Shown: in pieces, positions 33,456 to 42,138 of the stretch | Layout of the letters: every line of letters begins with the position of its first letter | How positions within the stretch are numbered: the stretch's first letter is position 1 | Translations under genes and position numbers: made by a program | Origin: Micromonospora sp. WMMD1102 | GTDB lineage: Bacteria; Actinomycetota; Actinomycetes; Mycobacteriales; Micromonosporaceae | DNA: 64,000 bases | Direction of reading: 5' to 3' | Assembly (NCBI RefSeq): GCF_029626265.1 | Contig: NZ_JARUBN010000001.1 | Location: 7,691,001-7,755,000 of the forward strand | Notes under the pieces: generated by a model | Databases searched by the model: none | What the model saw: the letters and a program-made list of their open reading frames with translations, nothing else | Told to the model about the DNA's origin: nothing

Positions 33456-34367
33456 ATGAGCGAGTCTCCGCCGACCACACCGGTCTGCTACCGCCACCCG
33501 TCCCGGGAGACCTACGTCCGGTGCACCCGGTGCGACCGGCCGATCTGCCCGGACTGCATGCGGGAGGCCTCGGTCGGGCACCAGTGCCCGGAGTGCGTGG
33601 CGGAGGGCCGCCGCGGGCAACGGCCGGCGCGTACCGCCTTCGGTGGCGGTACCGCCGGCCGCCGGGGATACGTCACCAAGACGCTGATCGCGATAAACGT
33701 GGCGTTGATCCTGATCTCCATCTACACCGCCCGGAGCGGCGACGCGGTGGCCGGAGCGGGCTTCGGCGGCCTGCTCGGCGGGGAGACCCCGCTGACCAGC
33801 TGGGGCGGGGTGCTCGGCCTGGACTGGTTCGGCCCGTTCGGCACCGAGGAGGGCATCGCGGCCGGCGAGTACTACCGGCTCTTCACCGCGATGTTCCTGC
33901 ACTACGGGCTGCTGCACCTGCTGATGAACATGTGGGCGCTCTGGGTGCTCGGCCGCTCTCTGGAGGCGACCCTCGGCCCGCTGCGGTTCCTGGCGCTCTA
34001 TCTGGTCGCGGGCGTCGGCGGCAACGTCGCGGCGTACCTGTTCACCGCGCCGTACAAGACCACGGTCGGCGCGTCCACGGCGATCTTCGGGCTCTTCGCC
34101 GCGCTCTTCGTGATCATGCGTCGGCTGGGTCGGGACACCTCGTCGGTGATCCCGATCCTGGTGGTCAACCTGGTCTTCACCTTCGCCGTGCCGGGGATCT
34201 CCATCGCCGGCCACCTGGGCGGGCTGACCGCCGGTGCCGCGATGGCCCTGGTGCTCGCCTACGCCCCTCGGGCCCACCGGACGCTGTTCCAGCTCGGCGG
34301 CGGCGCGGTCATCGGCCTGGTGCTGATCGGCCTGACCGTGATGCAGTCCGCCGCCCTGCTCGCCTGA
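33456..34367 (+). CDS. Rhomboid intramembrane serine protease with zinc finger
   Basis: 303 residues. A B-box-like zinc finger at about 11-48 (CYRH, CTRC, CPDC, CPEC) precedes six membrane helices. The catalytic serine is S207 in VGASTAIFG (T for the usual G after serine) and the catalytic histidine is H253 in IAGHLGGLTAG. HYGLLHLLMNMWALWVLG provides the oxyanion and loop region. It cleaves membrane proteins within the bilayer; substrates are unknown. It follows the cyclophilin gene, a frequent neighbour in actinobacteria. Confidence 0.94.
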   Translation: MSESPPTTPVCYRHPSRETYVRCTRCDRPICPDCMREASVGHQCPECVAEGRRGQRPARTAFGGGTAGRRGYVTKTLIAINVALILISIYTARSGDAVAGAGFGGLLGGETPLTSWGGVLGLDWFGPFGTEEGIAAGEYYRLFTAMFLHYGLLHLLMNMWALWVLGRSLEATLGPLRFLALYLVAGVGGNVAAYLFTAPYKTTVGASTAIFGLFAALFVIMRRLGRDTSSVIPILVVNLVFTFAVPGISIAGHLGGLTAGAAMALVLAYAPRAHRTLFQLGGGAVIGLVLIGLTVMQSAALLA

Positions 34368-34464
34368 CGTCCCGCCGCCCTGCTGGGCTGAGTTGCCGTT
34401 CCCCGACCCGCCCGTTCCTGCCCGACTGGGCTCGCGTTCCCGGCCGGACCCGTTCGGGGCGGGG

Positions 34465-34962
34465 TCAGCGGATCGGGGCGCCGCCGGCCGGGCCGGTCGC
34501 GCGTACGGCGTGCAGCACCTCGGCGACCTCGTGCGGCGCGACCCCCAGGTCGTACCGGCTGAACAGGTGCAGCGAGGCGCCCCGGTCGATCTCCAGCGTC
34601 TCGGTCGACAGTCCGAGCCGGGCACGGGTGTCGACCGTGATCCGCTCGACCTCCGCCCACGGGATGTGTCGCCGTCCGGCGAAGCCCTGGATCACGGTGA
34701 CCCCGCCGGGGTCCACGACGAGCCGGACCGGCGCCACCAGGTCCCGTACGCCCCAGCCGAGCAGGACGGCCGCGACCAGCAGTCCGGCGCCGAGGCGTAC
34801 CGGACTGCCGTCGGCGAAGGCGACGCCGAGTGCGACGAAGAGGGCAGCGGCGCCGAGCTTGCAGACCGGCAGCGCGCGGTCGACCCGCCACTGCCGGGCG
34901 GAGGTGTCCGGTTCGGAGTCCACGACTCCCAGGATGCCATCGCCACACGGAGCGTCGCCCAC
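34465..34962 (-). CDS. PH-domain membrane protein
   Basis: Up to 165 residues. Two adjacent membrane helices (PVCKLGAAALFVALGVAF and RLGAGLLVAAVLLGWGVRDL) are followed by a bacterial PH-like domain (VDPGGVTVIQGFAGRRHIPWAEVERI, LSTETLEIDRG). The N-terminus may begin at an internal GTG near 34920. It is a common small protein of unknown role, placed after a rhomboid gene in convergent orientation. Confidence 0.82.
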   Translation of the reverse strand: MGDAPCGDGILGVVDSEPDTSARQWRVDRALPVCKLGAAALFVALGVAFADGSPVRLGAGLLVAAVLLGWGVRDLVAPVRLVVDPGGVTVIQGFAGRRHIPWAEVERITVDTRARLGLSTETLEIDRGASLHLFSRYDLGVAPHEVAEVLHAVRATGPAGGAPIR

Positions 34963-35007
34963 CGAGCACGGGCGGGCCCTGCCCGGGCAACTCCAGCCGC
35001 GCCGAGC

Positions 35008-35063
35008 TGTAAGGAAGGGCCCCCGCTACAACAGAAAACGATATGCGGGGGCCCTTCCTTACA
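35008..35063. repeat. Conserved hairpin, copy 2
   Basis: TGTAAGGAAGGGCCCCCGC (35008-35026) pairs with 35045-35063 around an 18-base loop containing ACAACAGAAAACGATA, the same loop as in 24588-24647. The stem tip differs (GC instead of T) and keeps its pairing, so the structure is conserved as well as the sequence. It lies upstream of the thiolase start and so is not simply a terminator between convergent genes. Confidence 0.9.
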
Positions 35064-35153
35064 CCTCGCGCCGGGCACCGCTGGCGCTGCCGAGGGTGGT
35101 GTCGAGCCGGGACCGCGTACTATCGAGGTCAGCCAAGTTACTGGGGAGTAGAC

Positions 35154-36353
35154 ATGGCGGACGCGGTGATCGTCGGTGCGGTGCGTACCCCGGTCGGGCG
35201 GCGCGGCGGAGTACTCGCCGGCGTACACCCGGTCGACCTCTCGGCGCGGGTGCTGACCGCGCTCGCCGAGCGCACCGGGCTGGATCCGGCCGAGGTGGAC
35301 GACGTCGTCTGGGGCTGCGTCTCCCAGGTCGGCGAGCAGGCCTGGAACGTCGGCCGCAACGCCGTACTCGCGGCCGGCTGGCCGGAGTCGGTGCCCGGCA
35401 CCACGCTCGACCGGCAGTGCGGGTCGAGCCAGCAGGCGCTGCACTTCGCGGCGGCGGCGGTCGTCTCCGGCCAGGCCGACCTGGTGGTGGCCGGCGGCGT
35501 CGAGTCGATGACCCGGGTGCCGATGGGCAGCAGCATCGCGCCCGGCCCGGCCGGCGGTACGCCCGGCACCGGCCTGCCCTACGGCGACCTGGTCCGGGAC
35601 CGCTACCGGGGCACCCCGGGCTTCGCCGCCGACGACCCGGTGCCGTTCAACCAGGGCGTCGGCGCGGAGCTGATCGCGCAGCGGTGGGGGCTGACCCGGC
35701 GGCAGCTCGACGAGTACGCGCTGGCCAGCCACGAGAAGGCGGCGGCGGCCCAGGACGCCGGGGCCTTCGACCCGGAGATCGTCCCGGTGGTGCTGCCGGA
35801 CGGCACCAAGGTCGTCGCCGACGAGGGGGTCCGCCGGGACACCAGCCTGGAACGGCTGGCCGGGCTGAAGACGCCGTTCCGGGCCGACGGGGTGGTCACC
35901 GCCGGTTCCGCCTCGCAGATCTCCGACGGCGCCGCCGCGCTCGCGGTCACCAGCGCCGAGTGGGCCCGGAAGCGGGGCCTGCGACCGTTGGCCCGGATCC
36001 ACACCGCCGTGGTCACCGCCGACGATCCGGTGATGATGCTCACCGCACCCATCCCGGCCACCGCGAAGGCGCTGCGCCGAGCCGGGCTCGGCATCGAGGA
36101 GATCGGGGTGTACGAGGTCAACGAGGCGTTCGCCCCGGTGCCGCTCGCCTGGCTGGCCGAGACCGAGGCCGACCCGGCCCGGCTCAACCCCCGGGGCGGT
36201 GCGATCGCCCTCGGGCACCCGCTCGGCGGTTCCGGCGCCCGGATCATGACCACCATGCTGCACCACATGCGCGACACCGGCGTCCGGTACGGCCTCGAGA
36301 CGATGTGCGAGGGCGGCGGGATGGCCAACGCGACCATCGTGGAACTTCTATAA
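35154..36353 (+). CDS. Acetyl-CoA C-acyltransferase (thiolase)
   Basis: 399 residues. The nucleophile C89 is in DRQCGSSQQ, the second histidine/cysteine pair in GHPLGGSGAR and MCEGGGMANA, and NEAFAPVPLAW completes the active site. ATG 35154 follows GGGGAG. The enzyme cleaves 3-ketoacyl-CoA in beta-oxidation or condenses acetyl-CoA; this sequence is closest in pattern to degradative acyltransferases. No other beta-oxidation genes are adjacent. Confidence 0.95.
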   Translation: MADAVIVGAVRTPVGRRGGVLAGVHPVDLSARVLTALAERTGLDPAEVDDVVWGCVSQVGEQAWNVGRNAVLAAGWPESVPGTTLDRQCGSSQQALHFAAAAVVSGQADLVVAGGVESMTRVPMGSSIAPGPAGGTPGTGLPYGDLVRDRYRGTPGFAADDPVPFNQGVGAELIAQRWGLTRRQLDEYALASHEKAAAAQDAGAFDPEIVPVVLPDGTKVVADEGVRRDTSLERLAGLKTPFRADGVVTAGSASQISDGAAALAVTSAEWARKRGLRPLARIHTAVVTADDPVMMLTAPIPATAKALRRAGLGIEEIGVYEVNEAFAPVPLAWLAETEADPARLNPRGGAIALGHPLGGSGARIMTTMLHHMRDTGVRYGLETMCEGGGMANATIVELL

Positions 36354-36418
36354 ACTCATTCTCGTCCATTCCTCGGCCGCATCATCCACGGCGGGATGTC
36401 GTTGGAAGATGCGTGGAT

Positions 36419-36991
36419 GTGTTCAGCCGAACGTTCCTACCGGCCGCCGCCGAAGCCGGGGTGGCCAGCCCGACGGTCAGCCGGCACCTGCCGTTCCTGC
36501 GCAACTGCGTGCAGGCCGGGGACGTCACCGTCCTGGTGACCAGATGCACCCGCCCGGACCAGCCCAGCAACGGCTGCCTGCTGCTGCTCACCACCCGGCG
36601 GCTGGTGGTGACCGAGCAGACCCGGCTGCTGCACCGGCTGCGGCTGCACCTCAACACCGAGCTGCGGCACCTCAACAACGTCAGTTGGAATCCCGACCCC
36701 CGGGCCTCGATGGTCGAGCTGGCCGCGACCGCCGTCGACGGCGTACGCGAGCGGTTCCTGATCCGGGCCGATCGGCCCAGCCAGCTCTGGCAGCTCGACG
36801 CCCTGTTCAGCCAGGTCTTCCGGCCGAAGCTGGCGGTCCGGTCCCGGGTGGCGGAGTGTGCCGCACCGGTCGGCCGCCCGGCCCTGCTGGACAGCCGGCA
36901 CCGCCCAGTCCCGACGGTCGCGCCAGCCCCGCCGGCCCGACTGGCCGCGCCGACCCGCGCACCGCGACTCAGTCCCGCCGTAGCACTCTGA
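36419..36991 (+). CDS. PH-like domain protein, unknown function
   Basis: 190 residues from GTG 36419 (GTG 36413 also in frame). The central part DVTVLVTRCTRP, GCLLLLTTRRLVVTEQTR, LRHLNNVSWNP and ELAATAVDGVRERFLIRAD reads as the alternating strands of a bacterial PH-like domain. A proline/alanine-rich tail follows. No membrane helix. I take it to be a Micromonosporaceae conserved protein. Confidence 0.7.
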   Translation: MFSRTFLPAAAEAGVASPTVSRHLPFLRNCVQAGDVTVLVTRCTRPDQPSNGCLLLLTTRRLVVTEQTRLLHRLRLHLNTELRHLNNVSWNPDPRASMVELAATAVDGVRERFLIRADRPSQLWQLDALFSQVFRPKLAVRSRVAECAAPVGRPALLDSRHRPVPTVAPAPPARLAAPTRAPRLSPAVAL

Positions 36992-37158
36992 CCCACCCCC
37001 GCCGCAGCCCTCCGACCCGCGGCCTGGAACTCACCGACATCTCCTGACCCGTCGGTCAGGCCGGCGGTGGCGCCCGCCGGCAGGTGGCTCCGGATCCCGT
37101 ACCGGATCCGAACGTTGCCGGCCGGGGCATCCGGCCGGCGATCGGGGATCATTTACCG

Positions 37159-37872
37159 GTGGCCGTCGACAGCGCGCAACCGGGCAGCGCCCCGAGCCGA
37201 GGACTCGTCCTGGTGGTCGAGGACGAGCGGTCCATCGCCGACCTGGTCCGGCTCTACCTGAGCCGGGACGGCTACGGCGTGCACGTGGAACACGACGGCG
37301 ACGCCGGGCTGGCCGCGGCCCGGCGGCTGCGCCCGGTCGCCTGCGTACTCGACATCGCCCTGCCCGGCCTCTCCGGCACCGAGGTCTGCCGCCGGCTGCG
37401 CGCGGCCGGCGACTGGACGCCGGTGATCTTCCTGACCGCCCGGGACGACGAGGTGGACCGGGTCGTCGGGCTGGAACTCGGCGCGGACGACTACCTGACC
37501 AAGCCGTTCAGCCCGCGCGAACTGGTGGCCCGGATCCGGGCGGTGCTGCGGCGCACCGGCGGCGCACCGGACGCGGCCGAGCAACCCCGGATAGTCGGTC
37601 CGGTCACCCTCGATCCGGTACGCCGGCAGGTCACCGTCGCCGGCGACCCCGTGCAGCTCACCTCCACCGAATTCGACCTGCTGGCGCACCTGATGGGCCG
37701 GCCGGGTCGGGTCTTCACCCGGGAGGAACTGCTGGCCGGCGTCTGGGGATACGCCGCGCACACCGGCACCCGCACCGTCGACGTGCACGTCGCCCAGGTA
37801 CGCGGCAAACTCGGCCCGGCCGCCGACGTGATCCGGACCCATCGCGGCGTCGGGTACGCCTGTGCCGGCTGA
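37159..37872 (+). CDS. OmpR/PhoB-family response regulator
   Basis: 237 residues from GTG 37159. The receiver has acidic EDE (about 21-23), phospho-acceptor D65 in LDIALPG, and KPF. The winged helix has STEFDLLAHLMGRPGRVFTREELL and TVDVHVAQVRGKLG. Its stop overlaps the start of the kinase gene (11 bases), so the pair is cotranscribed. A start at 37084 is less likely. Confidence 0.94.
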   Translation: MAVDSAQPGSAPSRGLVLVVEDERSIADLVRLYLSRDGYGVHVEHDGDAGLAAARRLRPVACVLDIALPGLSGTEVCRRLRAAGDWTPVIFLTARDDEVDRVVGLELGADDYLTKPFSPRELVARIRAVLRRTGGAPDAAEQPRIVGPVTLDPVRRQVTVAGDPVQLTSTEFDLLAHLMGRPGRVFTREELLAGVWGYAAHTGTRTVDVHVAQVRGKLGPAADVIRTHRGVGYACAG

Positions 37873-39262
37873 CGCGGCACAGGACGGACAGGAGCGGCCG
37901 CGCCGGTTCGGTCGTACCCTGACGGCCCGCGCGGTGGCGGTCAGTTGTGCGGTGGCCCTGGTCTCGGTCCTCGTCACCGCCGTCGTCGCCGTGCCGCTGG
38001 CCGCCCGGTCGGCCGAACGGCAGGCCCAGGAGGCGCTGGCCGCGCAGGCCCGGCTCGCCGCCGAGGCGCTGCGCAACCGGCTGGACCGGGGACGGGCCGC
38101 CGACGAGGAGCGGATCGTCCGGCAGTTGCGCAACCAGGGCATCGACGCGTACCTGATCAGGGCCGGCAGGCCCGACCGGCCCGGCCTGCCCGCCGACCTG
38201 GTCGACCGGATCGCCGCCGGCCGGAACTTCTCCGGACGCCGACCCGTCGACGGCCACCCGGCGATGGTCGAGGGGCGCTGGCTGCCCGGCGGCAACGGGA
38301 TCGTGCTGGCCCGGCCGCCCACCACCGGACTCTGGGGAGACGTCGCCGGGCTGCTCTGGCTGCCGCTGCTCGCCGGGCTGGCCGCCGGGGTGGTGGCCGG
38401 TGCCCTGCTGGCCCGTCGACTAGCCCGGCCGATCCGGCACGCGGCGACGGCGGCGGCCCGGCTACGCTCCGGCGACCGGGCGGTACGGCTTCCGGTGGAA
38501 CCGCCGGAGGAGGCCGCCGACCTGGCGTACGCGCTCAACGAGCTGGCCGCCGCGCTGGCCCTGAGCGAAGGGCGGCAGCGGGAGTTCCTGCTCTCCGTCT
38601 CGCACGAACTGCGTACCCCGCTGACCGCGATCCGGGGCTATGCGGAGGCGCTGGCCGACGGGGTGGTCGGCCCGGAGGGGGCGCAGCGGGCCGGGCAGAC
38701 CATGCAGACCGAGGCGGAACACCTGGACCGGCTGATCGGCGACCTGCTGTCGCTGGCCCGGCTGGAGGCGGCCGACTTCGCCCTCGAGCCGGCACCGGTG
38801 GACCTGAACCAGTTGACCGCCGACGCCGCGCAGGTGTGGAGTGCCAGGTGTGCCGCCCTCGGCGTCGTACTCCGGGTCGAGGCGCCGGCCGGGCCGACCC
38901 CCGTGCACACCGATCCGGGCCGGATCCGGCAGGTCGTGGACGGGCTGCTGGAGAATGCGCTCCGGGTCGTACCGCCGGGCGGGGTGATCGTGCTCGCGGT
39001 CCGGCCGGCGGGGCCGGGTGAGCCGCCCGGCGGGGTGTTGCAGGTCCGCGACGCCGGGCCGGGACTCACCGACGACGACCTCGCGGTGGCCTTCGAACGC
39101 GGCGCGCTGCGCCAGCGCTACCAGGGCGTCCGCAAGGTCGGCAGCGGGCTGGGGCTGGCGATCGCCGCCGGTCTGGTGCGCCGGCTGGGCGGCTTGATCA
39201 CGGCCGGCCACGCCCCGGAGGGTGGCGCGGCCTTCACCGTCCGGTTGCCGGCGCAGCGGTAG
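37862..39262 (+). CDS. Sensor histidine kinase
   Basis: 466 residues. Two membrane helices (about 27-50 and 160-185) enclose a 110-residue sensor domain outside the cell. A HAMP region follows, then H248 in SVSHELRTPLTAIRGYAEAL, N box GLLENALRVV, and G boxes DAGPGL and GSGLGLAI. The stimulus is unknown. The last codons (TVRLPAQR) are the template for the degenerate tandem repeats that follow. Confidence 0.94.
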   Translation: MPADAAQDGQERPRRFGRTLTARAVAVSCAVALVSVLVTAVVAVPLAARSAERQAQEALAAQARLAAEALRNRLDRGRAADEERIVRQLRNQGIDAYLIRAGRPDRPGLPADLVDRIAAGRNFSGRRPVDGHPAMVEGRWLPGGNGIVLARPPTTGLWGDVAGLLWLPLLAGLAAGVVAGALLARRLARPIRHAATAAARLRSGDRAVRLPVEPPEEAADLAYALNELAAALALSEGRQREFLLSVSHELRTPLTAIRGYAEALADGVVGPEGAQRAGQTMQTEAEHLDRLIGDLLSLARLEAADFALEPAPVDLNQLTADAAQVWSARCAALGVVLRVEAPAGPTPVHTDPGRIRQVVDGLLENALRVVPPGGVIVLAVRPAGPGEPPGGVLQVRDAGPGLTDDDLAVAFERGALRQRYQGVRKVGSGLGLAIAAGLVRRLGGLITAGHAPEGGAAFTVRLPAQR

Positions 39263-39400
39263 GAGATCACCGTCCGGCTACCGGCGCGGCGGGCAGAGAA
39301 CAAGCGTCCGGTTACCGGCGCGGCGCCAGCGGAAATGAGCGTCCGGTTGCCGGCGTGGCGGTGGAAAACTCGGCGTCCGGTCACCGGCATGACGGTGAGA
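39238..39400. repeat. 34-bp degenerate tandem repeats at kinase 3' end
   Basis: CGTCCGG followed by a TACCGGCG-like run recurs at about 39238, 39271, 39305, 39340 and 39374, 33-35 bases apart. The first copy is the end of the kinase gene itself and the rest are non-coding copies of it. Copies have drifted, so this is not very recent. Confidence 0.8.
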
Positions 39401-39512
39401 ATCGGTCACCGGCCGGCGTGAAGAAGGGTCGGCGGCCGGATGCCAGGCACGGCCCGGGTCGGTTATCAGGCTAGGCTAGGGCCGATCCGTCGTCGGCACC
39501 GTGGAGATCCCC

Positions 39513-40217
39513 GTGAAGCTCTCGATCCTCATGCCGGTCTACAACGAGGAAGAACGCCTTGCGGACGCCCTCAAGCAGGCCCTGGCGGTCGACTACCCGT
39601 GCGAGATCGAACTCGTTGTGGTCGATGACGGTAGCCGTGATGGTACCGGAGAGATTCTCGGCCGGGTCGACGACACCCGGGTTCGGGTGATCACCCATCC
39701 CCGCAACGCCGGCAAGGGCGCGGCGATCCGCACGGCGGTGGAGAACGCCGAGGGCGAATACATGGTGATCCTCGACGCCGACCTGGAGTACGACCCGCAG
39801 GACATCCCGAAGCTGCTGGCGCCGGTGCTGGACGGCCGGGCCACCGTCGTCTACGGAAATCGGACATTCGGCAGCCACAGCGCCTACAGCTTCTGGTACG
39901 TGATGGGCAACAAGGCGGTCACCACCGCCGCCAACGTGCTGTTCAACTCCTACATCGGCGACCTGGAGACCTGCTTCAAGCTGATGCCGGTCGCGCTCTT
40001 CCGCTCGCTCGACGTCCGCTCCCGGGGCTTCGGGATGGAGGCGGAGGTCACCGGCAAGCTGCTGCGCCGCCGCATCCGCCCGTACGAGGTGCCGATCAGC
40101 TACCGGGCCCGCAACCGGGAAGAGGGCAAGAAGATCACCTGGAAGGACGGAGTGGAGGCGTTCTGGATCCTGGGCCGGGAGCGCACCCGCCGCCGGGACA
40201 CCCCCGGCCGGCGCTGA
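39513..40217 (+). CDS. Family 2 polyprenol-phosphate-type glycosyltransferase
   Basis: About 234 residues. LSILMPVYNEEERL, LVVVDDGSRDGT, NAGKGAAIRTA and LDADLEYDPQDI are the dolichol-phosphate mannosyl/glucosyl transferase signature. ETCFKLMPVALF and GFGMEAEVTGKLL complete it. No C-terminal membrane helices, so it is a peripheral enzyme. GTG 39513 has GGAGA just upstream; GTG 39501 is possible. It would make a lipid-linked sugar for glycosylation outside the cell. Confidence 0.93.
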   Translation: MKLSILMPVYNEEERLADALKQALAVDYPCEIELVVVDDGSRDGTGEILGRVDDTRVRVITHPRNAGKGAAIRTAVENAEGEYMVILDADLEYDPQDIPKLLAPVLDGRATVVYGNRTFGSHSAYSFWYVMGNKAVTTAANVLFNSYIGDLETCFKLMPVALFRSLDVRSRGFGMEAEVTGKLLRRRIRPYEVPISYRARNREEGKKITWKDGVEAFWILGRERTRRRDTPGRR

Positions 40218-40265
40218 CCGGCGCCAACCGCTCGGGCGGCGGGAGTCGAGTCGGCCCGGGAAGGT

Positions 40266-40347
40266 GGCGAGGGTCAGCCCGGGAGGTTCGCGAGGGTCAG
40301 CCCGGGAAGTCGCGAGGGTCAGGCCAGGACGTTGGCGGGAGTCAGGC
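40266..40347. repeat. 23-bp tandem repeats at transketolase 3' end
   Basis: GCGAGGGTCAGCCCGGGA-like units start near 40267, 40290, 40312 and 40335, about 23 bases apart. The last unit carries the stop and final codons of the minus-strand transketolase gene (ending DFLA). As with 39238-39400, the array is built from the end of a gene. Confidence 0.8.
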
Positions 40348-41244
40348 CAGGAAGTCGGTGATCGACCGGCGTAGTCCCGCCGGGTCCAGACCGTGCCACC
40401 GGGCGTGGTCGGCCGGCGCGCCGTAGCGTCGCAGGTCGGTGCGGCCCACGCCGAGCGAGAGCGACCGGTGCGGTACCCCGCCCAGCGCGGCGGAGAGCAG
40501 CGCGGCGGATGTGCCGGCCAGGTACGGCTCGACGAGTACCACCGCCGGGGCGGTGCCGGTCGCGGTGGCCGTAGCGACCAGCTCCCGTACTCCGGCGACG
40601 TCGAACGGGCGCGGCGTGTGGGTGTACGCGACCGTCACGTCCAGCCCGGCGACCGCGTCCAGCACCGGGCGGAGCATCGGGCCGACCGCCAGCACCAGGG
40701 CGGCACCCGGCGTTGCACGGCGTACCACCGCCAGCCGTCCCGCCCGGGGCAGCGGAGCCTCGTTGACCTGGGTGGAGAGCCGCAGGTAGACCCGCTCGTC
40801 GTGCTGGGCGGCAGCCCGGAGCAGGCCCGGCACCTCGGCCGGGTGCCCGGGGACGTGCACCGTCCAGTCGGTGAGGGTGTCCAGCAGGGCCACGTCACCC
40901 GGGGACATGTGCGTCCGGCCCATGCTCGCCCCGTCGTACGACGCCCCGACGCTCACCACCACGGCACCGACCCCCTGATGGTCGAGATCGAGTTTGAGCT
41001 GCTCGTAGACCCGGTCGACGGTGAACGTCGCGTACGAGTGCACGATCGGGCGCAGTCCGGTCAGGGCCAGCCCGCCGGCCACCCCGACCATCAACTGCTC
41101 CCGGATGCCGACGTTCAGCACCCGGTCCGGGTGTGCCCGGGTGGCGGCGGTGAAGCTCGACGCGGAGATGTCGGCAAGGACGACCGCCGTACGCGGATCG
41201 TCGTCCAGCAGTGCGACGGCGGTGTCGACGAAGGTGTCACGCAT
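40342..41244 (-). CDS. Transketolase, C-terminal subunit
   Basis: 300 residues. The pyrimidine-binding half of a two-gene transketolase: LADISASSF, NVGIREQLMVGVAGGLAL with the catalytic glutamate, MGRTHMSPGDVALLDT and a C-terminal Rossmann-like domain (VVLVEPYLAG). It pairs with the N-terminal subunit encoded 35 bases upstream. It moves two-carbon ketol units in the pentose phosphate pathway or a specialised sugar pathway. The split form is often for special metabolism. Confidence 0.92.
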   Translation of the reverse strand: MRDTFVDTAVALLDDDPRTAVVLADISASSFTAATRAHPDRVLNVGIREQLMVGVAGGLALTGLRPIVHSYATFTVDRVYEQLKLDLDHQGVGAVVVSVGASYDGASMGRTHMSPGDVALLDTLTDWTVHVPGHPAEVPGLLRAAAQHDERVYLRLSTQVNEAPLPRAGRLAVVRRATPGAALVLAVGPMLRPVLDAVAGLDVTVAYTHTPRPFDVAGVRELVATATATGTAPAVVLVEPYLAGTSAALLSAALGGVPHRSLSLGVGRTDLRRYGAPADHARWHGLDPAGLRRSITDFLA

Positions 41245-41279
41245 GGTCGGTCACTCCTCGGTGTGGTCGGGTCGTACCG

Positions 41280-42077
41280 TCACTGCTTCGGGTCGACGAC
41301 CGCGACGACGACGTGCGGCTGCCGGGGCCGGGCGGCGGCGAGGGCGGCTTCGATCGCGTCGTGGTCCCGGCCGTCGACGGTCGCGGCGGTCCAGCCGTGC
41401 ACGGTGAACCGGCTGGCGATCCCGCCCGGCCAGCCGTGACTCGCGGAGCGGTTGTCGACGACGATCGCGGTCAGCCGGTCCAGCCCGGTCGCCCCGGCGT
41501 ACGCCATCGCCTCGTGGTTCGAGCCCTCGTCGAGTTCGGCGTCGCCGAGCAGGACGTACACCCGGGGTTCGGCCAGGCCCTGCGCGCGGAGCCCGAGGGC
41601 GGTGCCGACGCCCAGCCCGAGGCCGTGGCCGAGCGAACCGGTGCCGATCTCGACCCCCGGGACCAGCATCCGGTCCGGATGGTGCCCGAGCCGGCTCTCC
41701 GGGCCGGCCAGGTCGTCGAGCCAGTACTCCGGGACGAAGCCCTTGGCGGCGAGGACCGCGTAGTAGGCGGCCGGCCCGTGCCCCTTGGAGAGCAGGAACC
41801 GGTCCCGGTCGGGGTCGTCGACGCTCGCCGGGGAGACCCGGAGGACCCGGTCGTAGAGCACCCAGAGCACGTCCAGGGTCGAGTGCGCGCTTGGCGCGTG
41901 TTTCTCGTCGCCGGTGAGCCGGCGCAGCAGCGGCCCGAGTTCGGCCGGCAGCCTGTTCGCTGCTGCCGGCCGTCGGCCCGGAGGAGGTGCGGAGCGCCGG
42001 AGCCGCGACGCGGACGGTCCGGCCGGCTCCGGCGCGCTCTGCGCGGTACGCCCCGACGCGGTGGCTGTGGTCGTCAT
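41280..42077 (-). CDS. Transketolase, N-terminal subunit
   Basis: About 265 residues. It carries the thiamin diphosphate site: LSKGHGPAAYYAVLAAKG, GTGSLGHGLGLGVG and GDAELDEGSNHEAMAYA with IVVDNR about 20 residues later. A low-complexity N-terminus of 45 residues (Pro/Ala/Arg) precedes the domain; ATG 42077 is chosen. Transcription is divergent from SoxR across a palindrome at 42093-42110, so it is a likely SoxR target. A redox-controlled transketolase would feed NADPH production; this is inference. Confidence 0.92.
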   Translation of the reverse strand: MTTTATASGRTAQSAPEPAGPSASRLRRSAPPPGRRPAAANRLPAELGPLLRRLTGDEKHAPSAHSTLDVLWVLYDRVLRVSPASVDDPDRDRFLLSKGHGPAAYYAVLAAKGFVPEYWLDDLAGPESRLGHHPDRMLVPGVEIGTGSLGHGLGLGVGTALGLRAQGLAEPRVYVLLGDAELDEGSNHEAMAYAGATGLDRLTAIVVDNRSASHGWPGGIASRFTVHGWTAATVDGRDHDAIEAALAAARPRQPHVVVAVVDPKQ

Positions 42078-42092
42078 GCCTCTACCCTGCAA

Positions 42093-42110
42093 GTTGAAGT
42101 GCGCTTCAAC
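42093..42110. promoter_or_regulatory. Palindromic SoxR-type operator candidate
   Basis: GTTGAAG-TGCG-CTTCAAC is a perfect 7-bp inverted repeat midway between the divergent transketolase and soxR starts. MerR-family proteins bind such palindromes within elongated promoter spacers. Confidence 0.65.
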
Positions 42111-42138
42111 TCAAGACCTTTCCGACCAGGGGGATCGG

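Noticed and set aside
33440..36991. A 1183-codon plus-strand open frame
   Set aside because: It runs through rhomboid and thiolase genes in the wrong frame; only its last part (36419-36991) has its own start and normal protein composition.
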